From: Cryptomeria japonica
Lineage: Eukaryota; Streptophyta; Pinopsida; Cupressales; Cupressaceae
Assembly: GCF_030272615.1 (NCBI RefSeq)
Contig: NC_081414.1
Coordinates: 50,003,136 to 50,067,135 of the forward strand
Direction: 5' to 3'
Length of the DNA: 64,000 nt
How positions within the stretch are numbered: the stretch's first letter is position 1; every line of letters begins with the position of its first letter. The notes beneath the pieces were generated by a model, which had not been told where the DNA came from, did no database searches, and saw only the letters and a list, made by a program, of their open reading frames with translations. Both the position numbers and the translations under genes were made by a program. Of the stretch, positions 10,654 to 22,902 are shown in pieces.

Positions 10654-13149
10654 GGATGTTAAAATATTTTTTTATAATCCTAAATGAAATTTTGCTTTGG
10701 TAAATTTACAGAATTCTTGAAGAGTAGTTATGAATATTCTATCAACTTTTATAAATATATGCACAAAAAATGAAAATTGTATGGCATTCATATATTTCTT
10801 TAATGGTGAAATTTGCACACCCATGTCAATCCCATATAGCTTTGGACCCATTTCAAGAAAATGTCTTAATACAATTTATGTGGCACTTTTTTACACCAAG
10901 TTTGGCTCCTTTTTTGTTCCTTGTCCACCCTCATTTACTTCCACTTCTCATATTCTCACTATCCCTACCCCATCTACACTTATTCCCACAGTTGCATCAT
11001 TTATTGGCCCATAATCGATACGTCCATTCTTAATCTTAATATATGGCATTCCTTGCCTCGTCATATTCTAGCACATGGTAGCAATCTTGCAAGGTGCAAA
11101 TTTAACCCAAAATTTAAATTTTCATAAAAAAAAAAAAAAAATTGACTTCATCACTTTTCACCGCCTATTGGGCGTTGGCTAGTACATGTTTATGTGATAG
11201 TTATATTTTGGTATTTAAAGGCATTTATTTGAACATTAAATATATCAAACAATCATCTAATAGTCATTTACAAGGAGCACTCTTTGAAGCATTTCAATGT
11301 TGAGCTTTCAAAACAATCAATGCCTTGCATCATAATCAACAATTAGATCATTGCATGCATGCTTGCTATTTGTCCATATTTATTATGGTTATAAGGTTGG
11401 TTCAATCAAAAAGGTTGACCTAGGATAACTTGCCCTTGCAATATGATAACTTCCCAAGGCATTTTTAAATATTGTGTATTTAATAGTCTTTGATGAGTAA
11501 AGATCATAACAAGTGACATGGTAGAAGTGCACGTCATGCTAGATTAGAACCACACATCAAAGATTAGATCATTGCAATGTGATTAATCCACCACTATGTA
11601 ATTGATCCACAAAGGAGTGAAGGTTTGCACTATATATAGCAAAAATAACAAGAATATCCAAAAAAAAATTGCACCTAGGTGATTTGAGTTTTACATTTGT
11701 TTAGGGTTTTGAATCATCATCATGGTTCCAAGCACTAAGTACATTTATCCTTTGGCATTTAATTTTCTAAAATAACATTGGTTTATGAGCTTTATTATTC
11801 CTAATTATCATTTATTTAATCTAAATTAAGTGTGCTTGATTTATTCAATTAATCTAGCCCTAGGGAAAGTGTATCTTCCTTTTAGTTAATTCGTTTGTCA
11901 AAAATCCCTTTATATCTTCATTGATTTTAGAGCTTCACATTTGATATTTCTAATTACATTATTGTTTTTCATATCTTTCTAGGGTTTGAGTTCCTAAACT
12001 CTTGCTTTTTCATTGACACATCACCCCTTGGGTTTGTGCCTTTGTGAGGTATATATTTGTGCATTTTTAGATTTGATACATCATGGATATTTCTATTTTT
12101 TAAACCATAAAAGTGTTTGTATTATGTTCTAGTTTTCTTGCACAACATATATTGCATTGTTTTAGTCCACAAGATACTTGGGATCCTAGTATTCCTTTGA
12201 GGAGTACTCACCTCAATGCTAATATGACCACCAAATCTAATGGAACCAAATATTTTCTAATGCTCATATTGAGAACAATGTGGATGATTATGCTTATAAT
12301 GTCCATGTAGAGCAACAGGAATTTGTTAATGAACTTTCCAACCTCGCTCATGTGAAGAATCAAATAGAATTTGTGGGAATTATTTACAATTAATTTATTA
12401 ACATTCGCATCTACCTCTCCCCATTCTTCTACCATTGTTCCATCTTCTACCGTAAACCATTTTACTACAATTATTCAACCCCATAGTATAACCCCTTTCT
12501 CCACCAATATCCCACCACATAGTACCTATCTATTATCTACCATCTCCCATCTCCCTTCCTTGTGGCTTTTATCCTAACTATACCCCATTTGAGATATACA
12601 AATCCTATATGATGTATTATATCACTACTCTAGTTTCATCTTCCACTTCCTACCTGCCATATTAATCCCCACTCTTGAGTTATATCTATTCCACTAATCA
12701 ATCCTCCACCATGTCTACTTTCATACTATACCACTATTTGTTCCTTCACATACAATTTAATATACTTCCTTTATGCCTCTCCCCCAACCCTTACCACTCT
12801 CATTCTTCTTACCCGTCATACCCACACTTACACCCATCCTAATGGCTTTCAACCTTTTCTTGCTACCTTTCCCTCCTCTACCTCAGGTCACTTACATAAG
12901 GATAGATCAAGTGTAGAAAAGAGTGGATGCAATACCAAATGGACAACATAATGAGAAATTCAAACATATTAACCTCACACTACCATCATGTAATATCGTT
13001 GCACCTCCTTTCCATAATGGCTTTGTGGGCTTGTGGCACCTCGTTTGAAATCTACAATTGCAAAAGTGGCTTGAATACACACAAAGATCTTTTAAGACCA
13101 TGTGTGCAGATGTCTTATATGAGGATAAGTTATTAGCTATTTTATTTAC
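10654..13149. other. AT-rich intergenic sequence with pyrimidine-rich low complexity
   Basis: No gene is supported. There is an A16 run at 11126-11141, possibly a retroposon tail, and a long C/T-rich stretch (about 12400-12900) that gives short open frames rich in Ser, Thr, Pro and His without any domain. Confidence 0.5.
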
Positions 13150-14460
13150 ATGGTCTTGCTAATATTGTCTTGACATTGTCATTGATCTCAAGATAGAATG
13201 TCAATTGCAAATTTTAATGTTATCACTATTGTCAAGTGTCGATATAGAATCAACATAGGAAGTATATACTAGAATCAACAATTACTAAATGTCTACTACA
13301 TTTGCATAAGTTTGGAAGTGTCTATGTTATCAGAAGCGGTATATGCACTATGCTAAACAATCATTGTTTATGTACAACATTCTACCACCATTGGTTTTTT
13401 TGTCTTGTGGTTTGGAGGATAAGTAAGGTTACTCAAGAAGTATGTTGTGTTCAAGTTTTAGAAGATTTGCTTTACAAGATAGAGATCTAGAAGTAACAGA
13501 ATGAACATCGTATTCGTCAGTTGACTCTACCAGTATTTTGTTGGATGCGCCAAAGAAAAGAAGCGTGTGCTAGTTGGAAGAAACGTGTGAAGGTAGATTG
13601 GGACTAGTTAAGTGTATGATATGAAGTGCACACCAGGTCCTTACTCCCATTCCACACTTGATTTGGGGTCGAGCTGACTACACGTTACATAATATTTTGA
13701 ATTAACAATTTATTTTTGTCCAACATGGTGAGTTGTGGACGGTGTTTAAAGTTTCTAAGCCAACATGAAGATGATAATAACATAATAGAATGGATACATG
13801 TCACGTATAATTCATGCAGGTTGTGTGTAGAGTTAGAGTGTGTAGTGTGCTTATTGTACAAAAATGCAATATCTTGTCTGCACTGTTATAGTATGACTAT
13901 GGCTATGTATCCTCAAATTCATAACAGAAGAGTTGAGAAGTGGTTAATGTTGTAGAGTATCTGCCAATTTAAATTCAAATTGAATTGTGAAGATTCGCTA
14001 ATTATTTCTATATCCTTTTGTAATTGGAGGTTGGTGGGCCACTTGATCCGAGTTGGTGCTCAGCATGAGGGGATTGAAATCTCTTGTAGGTTGGTGCCTC
14101 CAAATTCTCTTGGAGATTGCTATCTCTTGTAGGTTGTTGCATGCAGGTCAGATTGTGAAGAGATTGGTGTCTCTCTTCGGTTGTAATTCTTATGAGTTGA
14201 TACCTACAAAACTATTGTAAAGTTGATATCATTTTGGTGAGATTAGATTTGGATAGCAACTATTCTTACTGTGGTTTTTCTCTTCTAAGTTTCCATATAA
14301 ATCTGTTGTTTTCTTGTGTGGATGTGTTAATTGCTTGCATGGTCATTAATAATACTTTGATGTTGTTATGAATGCGATGATTTAAATTCAAAAGTAACAA
14401 ATATTGATTCACAACCCCATGCCCACCCCTTCCCGCCTCTTAGTATTTGTGTGCCCAACC
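13150..14460 (+). mobile_element. Decayed copia-type LTR (approximate ends)
   Basis: The left edge resembles the TTGTCATTGATGTC text that opens the LTR at 15353. The right part has the GGTTTTTC...TTTCCATATAAATCTG string and then a C-rich tract (14400-14460). The same arrangement ends the LTR at 15353-16720, but the two are strongly diverged. Both ends are approximate, and no target-site duplication was found. Confidence 0.35.
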
Positions 14461-15340
14461 CATGGAGCTTAAGGTATTATGCTATTGCATGGTTCCAAGT
14501 TAATATCGACCATAGAGTTACCATTTCTAACCTATTTCAGTGCACACAAGGACTAAATGTACATTTTAATGGGTATGCCATAAGATTTTAGTCCTTATGC
14601 TTTAAATATCTCACTCCCTCACATGATCTTGAACCACGAAACTATCACATGTGTAGGTGTTGAACATGATGATAAGCTATTAGCTAAGTTATTCCACGGA
14701 CCTTAAGGTATTATGTCATTTCATGATTTGTTTTACTTTCTCGTTAGTATATACACACAATTAACGAATTGACAAAAATATTCTTAAAGAAATTTAAGTT
14801 AATATTGGTCATATAGTTGCAATTTTTGACCTATTTGAGTATTCCCAAGGATCTAATAAATGTATTCTTGGCTATGCCATAAGGTTTTATTCCTTCTATT
14901 CTAAATTGCTCACTCCTTAACATGATCTTGAGTCACACATCATCTTTATTAAGGGGTTATTTAAATCCTTCATGAATACTATGATCTTTCGTGGCCTTAC
15001 GTGCATATGTAAATCCATGGAGTCCAAGCTATTGGAGAGAAATGTATTTTCATATGGATCATCAAATCACTATGTGTAATCACATCCTACAAGATATCAA
15101 TAGTCAAACAACTTTTCAAAGGGCAACAATGCAAAGGAAAAAAATAATCAAGTGGTTACATCTACCTTTAAACAAATTGTTGAACATATGTTGTCACTTG
15201 CCATTGATGTCGAAGGGGGAGGTATGAATTCAAAATGCTTCAAATGATCAGAAGCTTCAATTATATTAGATAGGGGAGTTTTTGGCGTATTAGATGTGTG
15301 ATGATATCCTAGCAACATTTTGTTGTTTCCCATCAATGAC
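14461..15340. other. Non-coding sequence between two copia-like LTRs
   Basis: No gene is seen. A second copy of the LTR opening (TGTTGAACATATGTTGTCA) occurs at 15179. This could be the residue of a copia internal region with most coding sequence lost. Confidence 0.4.
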
Positions 15341-15352
15341 AAAGGGGGAGTT
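15341..15352 (+). other. Candidate polypurine tract
   Basis: AAAGGGGGAG lies directly before the TGTTGAAC that opens the LTR at 15353, as expected for the plus-strand priming site of a copia element. Confidence 0.5.
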
Positions 15353-16720
15353 TGTTGAACATATGTTGTCATTGATGTCAAAGGAGTGTTAGACAAGAGT
15401 CAATAGTGTGTGGAGAATTAAATTTAATTGTACATGACTCCATCAACATGTAATTGTATACCCACAATTGTTATAAGAAGTACTTTACTTTTGCCATGTT
15501 TATTCATGAGCATTTGAGTTCTAGAAGTAGAGTGGCTAGCTATGATGTTGAAAGCAGTTGAAGTATATTTGTATCATCATATTGTATCTATTCCAGTTAG
15601 TGGATGTGATCCAGAGTGTCTGAGGTAAGTTACCCGGATAGTGGGCTTGCTATGGTGATCTGTTATGATGCGCATTCCTTCACAGAATTGAGTTATGTTA
15701 TGCAGTTTGGAAGGAGAGTATGTCTACACATGTTGCATCATATTGCAAAGTTTCTAGAGTTTATCTATTGTAGACGAGGAGTTAGAAATGACATAACGGT
15801 CATTGTGCAAGTCGGCTCACTAGGTTGTTGTTCCAAATAGATGTGCCAGAGGTTTGTAACATGTGCTCACTGGAGACTATGTGTGGATGATTGTTGGGAC
15901 CAAATAATTCTACATTGAATAATGCATAACATATCTCCTCATATGGAGTAGTGTGTGGGCTATTTGACCTGACTTATTACATGTTTGGTTAAGTGTTATG
16001 TTTGTGGCCGACTTGCAGAGGCAATAATGTTTATATTAGGTCGACATATGAATGTAATTGTAACTGTAGTGCATATATATAGTGATCTGTGATTTGTCCT
16101 AGAAGGTTGGAAAGGTATGCAATATGAGAGTCAATGTAATTATTCGATGTGCTATGATTGATGTGTAGTCAGATCTATGCAATGTGAGCTAAATTTCAAT
16201 CATTGTGTGGTTCTATCAAAAGATCATATGTACCATATGAGGAAATTTGAAGAGTGTCTAGATCAAAGGGAAGTATATTAAGTTGAAGGCCCCAAATTCA
16301 TATCTCGTATTCATATGGGATTGTTGTCTCACTTGTTGAATTGGGGCTCAGATCTTGGTGTTGGGGATTGGCGTCTCAAAAAGGTTGATGCCTACAAACA
16401 CAATTGGGGATTGGTGTCTCTAGTGGGTTTGTGACTACTTCATATTATAAGTAATCTATTATTTCTGTGAAGTTGGATTTGGGCAGTAGATCCAAGTAGC
16501 TTGTCTTGCCATGGTTTTTTCCATTTTTGGTTTCCACATATATTTGGTGTTCTGTGTATGGATGTGTGTTTTATGTGTTGTTTAGTTGCTACATCATTGA
16601 GGAGATTTGCAAGTGCTACTTTGAAGTTTTAAGTTTTATGCTTGAAGAAACTATATCTAATTCACCACCCCACCACCTCCTTCCCCTCACACCCCCTCTC
16701 CTCTTAGTATATGGTTTGCC
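15353..16720 (+). mobile_element. Copia-type 3' LTR (right end approximate)
   Basis: It begins TGTTGAACATATG right after a polypurine tract. It contains the CCATGG...GGTTTCCACATATATTTGG string near 16500-16550 and then a C-rich run at 16665-16710, features shared with the relic at 13150-14460. The exact end and the duplication are not resolved. Confidence 0.45.
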
Positions 16721-17150
16721 CTTTACAAATTATCCTCGGAAGTTTACTAAGTTACAATTATCCTTGGATGATGTACAACAAAGTTTATTTAGTGGTAACT
16801 CGATCACTCTTCATTTGAAAAGTCTAAGGAATCCAAACAAAAAATATATATTATTTCCACTTATCATGGCATCGTTATAATTCAATCACCAAATTGGGTG
16901 TTAAATTTTGGTTTTATTAACTCCATCCAAATATGCCTTAAGATGTGTGGTCATGCATCATACGTTCTAGCTAACAAGTCAAACTGACCTGTATTACTTG
17001 TTTGTGTCCAACATATTTTTACATTTCTCATGGGAACATCTAGAGGTCATAATTTCTTATCTAGGAGGCTAGTTGAGTCCATTTCTTTTAATTGTAGAGA
17101 TTGCAGAGACCCGCATAATATAGAACAACTCAAAATATTTATGTTGGAAA
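16721..17150. other. Intergenic sequence, no gene seen
   Basis: AT-rich text with no recognisable domain or repeat boundary. Confidence 0.4.
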
Positions 17151-18630
17151 AAAAACCTCCATAGCCCAAAAATAAGTTTTTCTATTTTATAAGCCAAAAA
17201 CTACACTCTTGCAATTTTAACATTAAAAGAACAGTTAAGATGTCTTTCTTAACATTCTCTCGCTTTTTGAAGATCGTGTAAGAGCAAAGGGAGCATCAAC
17301 ACCATTATCTAATTCCTAAGGGTTGAGAGGCTTATAAAATCATAACACCACATGGATTGTTTTGTGCTCATTGGCTTCATCAGTGTATCTACAATATTTT
17401 GAAAATTGTCGACAATTTCTACCATCCTCCTATATTTTGCAATATCTAACAAAATAGTACTAGAAATCAATATACTTCATTTTTGCATGAAAGGTTGAAT
17501 TCTTTGTCAAACATATTGTGAGGAAACTAAGGTCACATAAACAACTTCCCACAGTAAACCTCAAGACTATAACATGCAAATCTTTTTAAATTGATTTTAA
17601 TTTTCTATACAAAAAATGTAGAAACACATGTATAACCAAAACAATCAATATATTATATCCTAGTTATTTAGATGAGGAAAACCCTTACAAGAGAAAACCC
17701 CACACTCCAAAGTAGTTCAATATATTAATGAATAATATTCAAGTTTACAATATACTTGTAGAGCATAGATTCATGGGATTTTTCACCAACATCCAACATG
17801 AGAGAAAATCAATAGCATTCTAGCAAAGCTTCAATGCCTGCAAATCTTTATCTTAGACCCTCAACATATAGACTCATGGAGGCTCAAAATACCACTAGAA
17901 ATAATTGCCATGGGTACAAATAAGGATCCAAAAGACCATGGTAAAAATATATTTAACCCCTACATACTAAAAAAGGTCTCTTGCAACTTCTCAAATTTGT
18001 TATAGTTGACCATTCAATTTGAGTTTGCATGTATGCTAAAATAAAATAATCTAAAATATGACAATTTACAAATTATCTTATACCTCTTACCAGTGATCAT
18101 CACGTCCATGGCAACCTCCCCTACTTTTAGCCCTTATAATTATCATAGAATGTCATAACATCCTTAAAAATAGGCCTTCCATAATATACCACAAAGTGGT
18201 CATCTTTTGACAATTGATAGCTTATTTTTTAAGGCACCAATATGTGGCAAAAGTGACAACTCAAATTCTCACGACCCTTTTTGGTGGAGCACAATTATTT
18301 AATAATATATGCATTATAAATTATTTTAAATGATTACAAGAAAATTTTAAATAATAAATAAATGAACTTAAGAAGTTCCATGGTTGAGACACCTTAATTC
18401 CTAACATTCATCCACTTGTCAAATACCTTGCAAGAGCTAGGGGAACCAAACCATCAAGAACTCAACTTAGGGGTCAAGAGGCCCATAGAATTTGAACATC
18501 ATCCGAACTCTTTGTTCTCATGAGCTTACTTAATGAAAAATATCACTCTATCATAATAAACTATCTCTACACCCTATTTCAATCAAATATTTGAACACAT
18601 CTTAAATAAAATGGGTTCCTCATAGGCATT
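17151..18630 (-). mobile_element. 3' region and LTR relic of a minus-strand copia element
   Basis: Read on the minus strand, 17705-17665 carries GGAGTGTGGGG and then TTTTCTCTTGTAAGGG, the type of string found near the end of plant copia LTRs. It lies downstream (in minus orientation) of the copia RT/RNase H relic at 18640-19707, so it is probably that element's 3' end. Boundaries are approximate. Confidence 0.4.
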
Positions 18631-18639
18631 AGTTGTTGC

Positions 18640-19707
18640 CATAACTTTTTTGTTAACAAATCAACCATAACTTATTTCTTATTCATCCAATTTATTGCAA
18701 CGCCAATTATATTAAACACATAAGTACTAATGGATCTTTTGTTATCAACATCGCTTGCCTGCTATAAATCCATATAACCAAAAATATCAAAATAATGTTG
18801 GTATCTTATTAAATTACCATGGTATTACAAGGAATACTCTAATGTACCCCACAAATATCTAAAGACTCCTTTTATTTGCATCCCAATGAAATCTACCAAG
18901 ATTAGACAAATAAAGAGAAAGAATTCCCATTGCTTGGGGAAATGTCTAGGTTTATACAAAATATAACATTGTTAGACTTTTGATTGTACTCTAGTAAAGT
19001 TCCCTACTAATGTCTTCCATCTCCAATGATGATGTAGGACGCTCTGGAAAGATAATTGCATTCCAACTAAAAAAGGAACACGCAATGGTCAACAATCTTG
19101 CATGTTAAACCTTTGTAAAATTAAATTTGCATACTTATTGTGGTCAAGCCATACCTTTATGTTCTATTTATCTATTCTAATATCCATACCAAGAATGTGT
19201 CTCACAACACCAAGATCTTTCATTTCAAACCTTGTTAAGAGTTGAGATTTAATCTCTAGAGTCAAAACTTTTCCTTTTCCATAAAATAACATATCAACAT
19301 ATAAAGAAATAACCAAGAAATGGTTACCATCAGTTAAATAATAAACACAATGATCAAATTTAGCTTATAACCCAAACTCAACACATAAGTATAAAAATTT
19401 TGGTACTACATATAAGACTCTGTTTGAGGCCATACAAGGACTTATTTAATTAACAAACCAATTTACTTTAATTTTTTACAACATAATGATCTAGCTGTGT
19501 TATATGAACATATTCTTCCAAATCACCATGAAAGAAAGCAATATTCATATCTATTTTTGCAAGCTCTAAATCATAATTTGTTATAGTAGAAAGCAATAAT
19601 TTAATGGATGTCATTTTATCAATAAAATAAAATATCTCACCATAATCAATACCCTCAACTTCAAAGTAACTCTTCACCTTTTTTAAAGCTATCTTTCCTT
19701 CTTCCAT
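18640..19707 (-). pseudogene. Ty1/copia reverse transcriptase and RNase H relic
   Basis: In minus-strand order: VEGIDYGEIF, KMTSIKLLLS and ELAKIDMNIAFFHGDLEEYV (19707-19468, RT fingers and motif A region). Next comes LVISLYVDMLF (~19320, the Y-V-D-D motif with the second Asp lost), RFEMKDLGVVRHILGM (~19230) and KYANLILQRFNM (~19120). After it comes RNase H text, GVFRYLWGTLEYSL (~18850) and DVDNKRSISTYVF (~18750). Order and spacing match copia pol, but several stops and frameshifts break it. It encodes nothing functional. Confidence 0.82.
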
Positions 19708-19870
19708 GGCTATCTTTTAGGACTCTACATCATTCATACCTAAATCTTCTTCTGTGAATTCTGGTTCATCAATGTTGGTATTCAAAGAAAATATACATCC
19801 CAAATCAAATGGTTGTCCATGCCATGTAGACTTTCAAACAAGCTAAGATGGAGGTTTTACATGTTCTTCT

Positions 19871-21110
19871 TGTTGACAATATGTGTTGTCATTGATGTCA
19901 ACCTGATGTCTAACAATATATGTTGTCCTATGTATGGTCCTTTGTTAGTGGCATATGTTGAGGTGTCATTGGTGATGTGGTTCCTAGTTGGTGACAAATG
20001 TTAAGGTTTCTTTGTGGATATGGTAATTGTGGTTGCCTACTTGTGAGCTTGCTTGCTACACTAATGGTGAAGTTGTATCGTGTCTACACTAAGATTGGTT
20101 GATTGTTCTCTATGGTGGTTGTTTGCCTACTTGTTGTTAATGCTCTTGGCTAAGTGTTATCACTTGGTGTAGTTGAATGAAAAATTGTTGCAAGTAGACT
20201 ATAGATAGTACTAGTTTGTTTGATATGTTCTCGTGTAAAGGATTATTGCAAATTGTGAAAGATCTCAAGGATGTATTGAGTGGATTCTTTGCGTTTGATG
20301 TCCACCATCTTGGTGTTGATATCTAACATACTTTGATGACATGGTTGACAATGTTGATATTTGATGAAGATCTTTGTTCTCATCCTATCAGACATGCAGT
20401 GGCATAGAGATGACTGATTCTTGATTAGTGTATTGTAAAGAAATGATTATTGTAACTTTGTTGAGGAGGTGTTTGTTGGCAGTAGTGATGTAACTAACAT
20501 GAGTATTTGTATGTATGATTGAGTAGATTACTAAGGATGAGATGATGAGACTACATCGGCTATTGTTTTTCATGGCTATTTTTTGTATATTGTTGTCATG
20601 ATTTTCTTATCTAGTATGAAGTGGTTGGTGAGAGGATCAGATGGATATTGGTTACAGTTGGTCTGTGGATGTCCACGTCCTTAGTGTTTGATGTCTAGAC
20701 TAAGTTGGTTGTATTGAAACTATTGGTAATGTTGATGGGATTAATGGTATGTTGATGTTAAGGTGGACTGAGATATTAAGATGATGATTAGATGCATGAA
20801 ATTATAATGAAGAGGATGTGCTAAATAAGAAGGGGATGTTCTCACTACAATTTGGTCCTTGGAAAGTTGATGGAGCAAGTTGGTATAAGAATTATGTATT
20901 AATGTGCGCCCAGAAGAATGCTCTGCATTCCTTCGCATCTACAGATATGGTCTTGTAGACTTAGATATAATATTTATGCTATGTGGACATTGGACTCCTA
21001 TATTTTTAGGTTCCTTGTTTTGTAGCTAATATAGTTGGTAATTATTGTTGGCTGATAGTTTGGTTCTTTGTCAAAAGTAGTCTGAGAAATGCTTCACATT
21101 TTTTTGCATT
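19871..21110 (+). mobile_element. Copia-type LTR fragment (right end unknown)
   Basis: TGTTGACAATATGTG then TTGTCATTGATGTCAAC at 19871 matches the opening of the copia LTR at 15353 and is followed by similar TG-rich text. No right end, duplication or adjoining coding region was identified. It lies in opposite orientation to the copia RT relic beside it, so the two are probably separate insertions. Confidence 0.35.
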
Positions 21111-21139
21111 GATGGTTTTGGTGTTGCCGCGTAGAGGAC

Positions 21140-21448
21140 ATGTTTACAATGCAAGTGTTGTGTCTCAATTCAATTCAATTATTAGTTGTGGGGTTGAATA
21201 AAATTCAGCTTAAAGGGGACTCTCAAATAATAATAAATGCAATAAATAAGGGCGAGATCCATGCTTGGAAACTGATTAAAATTGTGACTGTTGCCAGTTC
21301 TATTTTGGAAACTTTTGAAGATTATGATATTTGTCATGTGGCCCAAGTAGGTAATGAGTTGGAGGATAAACTCTCAAATTGGGCGATCTCCTTTGATGAG
21401 GAAGGACGGAGTACGATGGAGGCATTCGATGACATCACACTGGATTGA
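21140..21448 (+). pseudogene. RNase H domain of a second LINE (5'-truncated)
   Basis: A 102-codon open frame contains LNKIQLKGDSQIIINAI, then ICHVAQVGNELEDKLSNWAI. This is the pattern of the C-terminal half of the RNase H that follows RT in many plant LINEs: a G-D-S catalytic Asp, then an H-V-x-x-x-G-N-x-x-x-D-x-L-S motif. The N-terminal half of the domain and the RT are absent, as in a 5'-truncated insertion. The Ala usual before the last Asp is Glu here. Confidence 0.72.
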
Positions 21449-22500
21449 GGACTCGCACGAGTATCGAATAATTGCATGGAATGGTTTGGTGTCGCCGATT
21501 ACAGTATGGCATTTATGAGATGGAATGGTGGCAGGCAAATGTGACAAGGGGTATTTGTGTCATTTAAACCATATTTTTGGCTTGCAAAGTGGTGTCTAGA
21601 AGAAGCTACAGGTGGTGGTGGCTGATTGAAGCAAAAGCTGGCGAACGAGGATATCAATGAAGCACCTTTTCCCTCATTACATCGCGACATCAACTTGCTT
21701 GCATGGGGCGGATTTTGGAGAAGAGGTTGCAGGGGTTGTTCAAACATGGAGAGGAGAACTTCTTGCAAATTCTAGAGGTGATCTTTGGTGAGGTGTTCAT
21801 GAACACAAAACATAGATACCAGACCAACATTGACATTGGTGTGGGGCCTCGAAGTGGGGAAGAAGGAAGAGGTGGAGCGGGTGGTGAAGGACTATGTTGA
21901 AGAGGAGTGGATGTACGGTCTGCAATCTACGCTTGCTCGGGTACGACGAGTGTCGAGTTTCTTCCTGAAGATGAGGAGTAGGGTGCGAAGGAGGAAAATC
22001 CAAAACAATTAATGTCGTTCATTCATTGGCCAAAGGGAATGAACCGTGAGGAGAGAAGGGCAGAGGCATGTATTGGTTGGGAGTCCTTGAAGTTTTTTCT
22101 CCAAGAAAATGATCCGATACGAAGGAAAGGGAAGGGAATTGCGAAGACAGAGATGAGCGCAGGGCCGAGGTTCAAGCTGAAGGATTATTGGAACAATGGC
22201 CCCCTGAAAAACCGTGAGAAAGAAATAGTTTCTCAATGTTTTAGCATGTGTTTTTTGTTTTAAATCTTCTCAAACACTATTTGTAGTATCTTGGTATGAT
22301 ACTATTCGGATGTATATGGCTTCAAAGTTTGGCCAAGCCAATTTTTGGCATAGTAGTAGTAGGAAGCTTGGTTGTCTTGGTGGGCGGGCAGATTTACACT
22401 ATGTATTTTGGGTTAATAGTTTCCTGGTATGTTGGTCTAAGTTTTTAATGAAAGCATGGGCATGACTGATGTAATTTTGCCCTTTTATTTTTAATACGAA
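21449..22500 (+). mobile_element. 3' region of the second LINE
   Basis: GC-richer sequence continues from the RNase H relic. It holds short coding-like frames at 21703-22012 and 22012-22263 (e.g. WESLKFFLQENDPIRRKGKG), which I do not recognise. It ends in T-rich text near 22480-22500 (TTTTATTTTTAATACGAATC), typical of a plant LINE 3' tail. The exact end is uncertain. Confidence 0.5.
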
Positions 22501-22703
22501 TCTCAATATTATCGATCAAATATATTTATTTATTTTAAAAAGATTAATAGTATTTTACTTAATTTTAATTTTTTATTAATTTAATGTCAGTTCTAAATAT
22601 TCTTGTTGAATATTTTTTATTAACACGCTCATATCTCACTCCAACATAATTAGTTATATGAACGATTGAATGCATCAATAAATTGTGTTGACAAACACAG
22701 GAG

Positions 22704-22827
22704 AAAATCAAAGATAGAATTTGAGATCCGTGCTATCTATATAATATCTCATCTAAAAAGCTAAGAAAATCAAAGATAGAATTTGAAATCCGTGCTATCT
22801 ATATAATATCTCACATAAAAAGCTAAA
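22704..22827. repeat. Two-copy 62-bp tandem duplication upstream of the F-box gene
   Basis: Copy 1 (22704-22765) and copy 2 (22766-22827) differ at only a few positions. Each contains ATCCGTGCTATC followed by TATATAATATCTCA, so each carries a TATA-like box. The second box is about 100 bp before the F-box start codon. Confidence 0.88.
22800..22808 (+). promoter_or_regulatory. Likely TATA box of the F-box/kelch gene
   Basis: TATATAATA lies 95-103 bp upstream of the ATG at 22903, a normal distance for a plant gene with a short 5' UTR. The equivalent site in the first repeat copy is 22738-22746. Confidence 0.55.
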
Positions 22828-22902
22828 AAAAATTTACCAATTTCACATGAAGACCCTTCTATGCTATAATTTCTGGAAGTGAATAATTCGGACTGACTTA
22901 CA

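Noticed and set aside
12113-12577. Several Ser/Thr/Pro/His-rich open frames
   Set aside because: They follow from C/T-rich low-complexity DNA and match no family.
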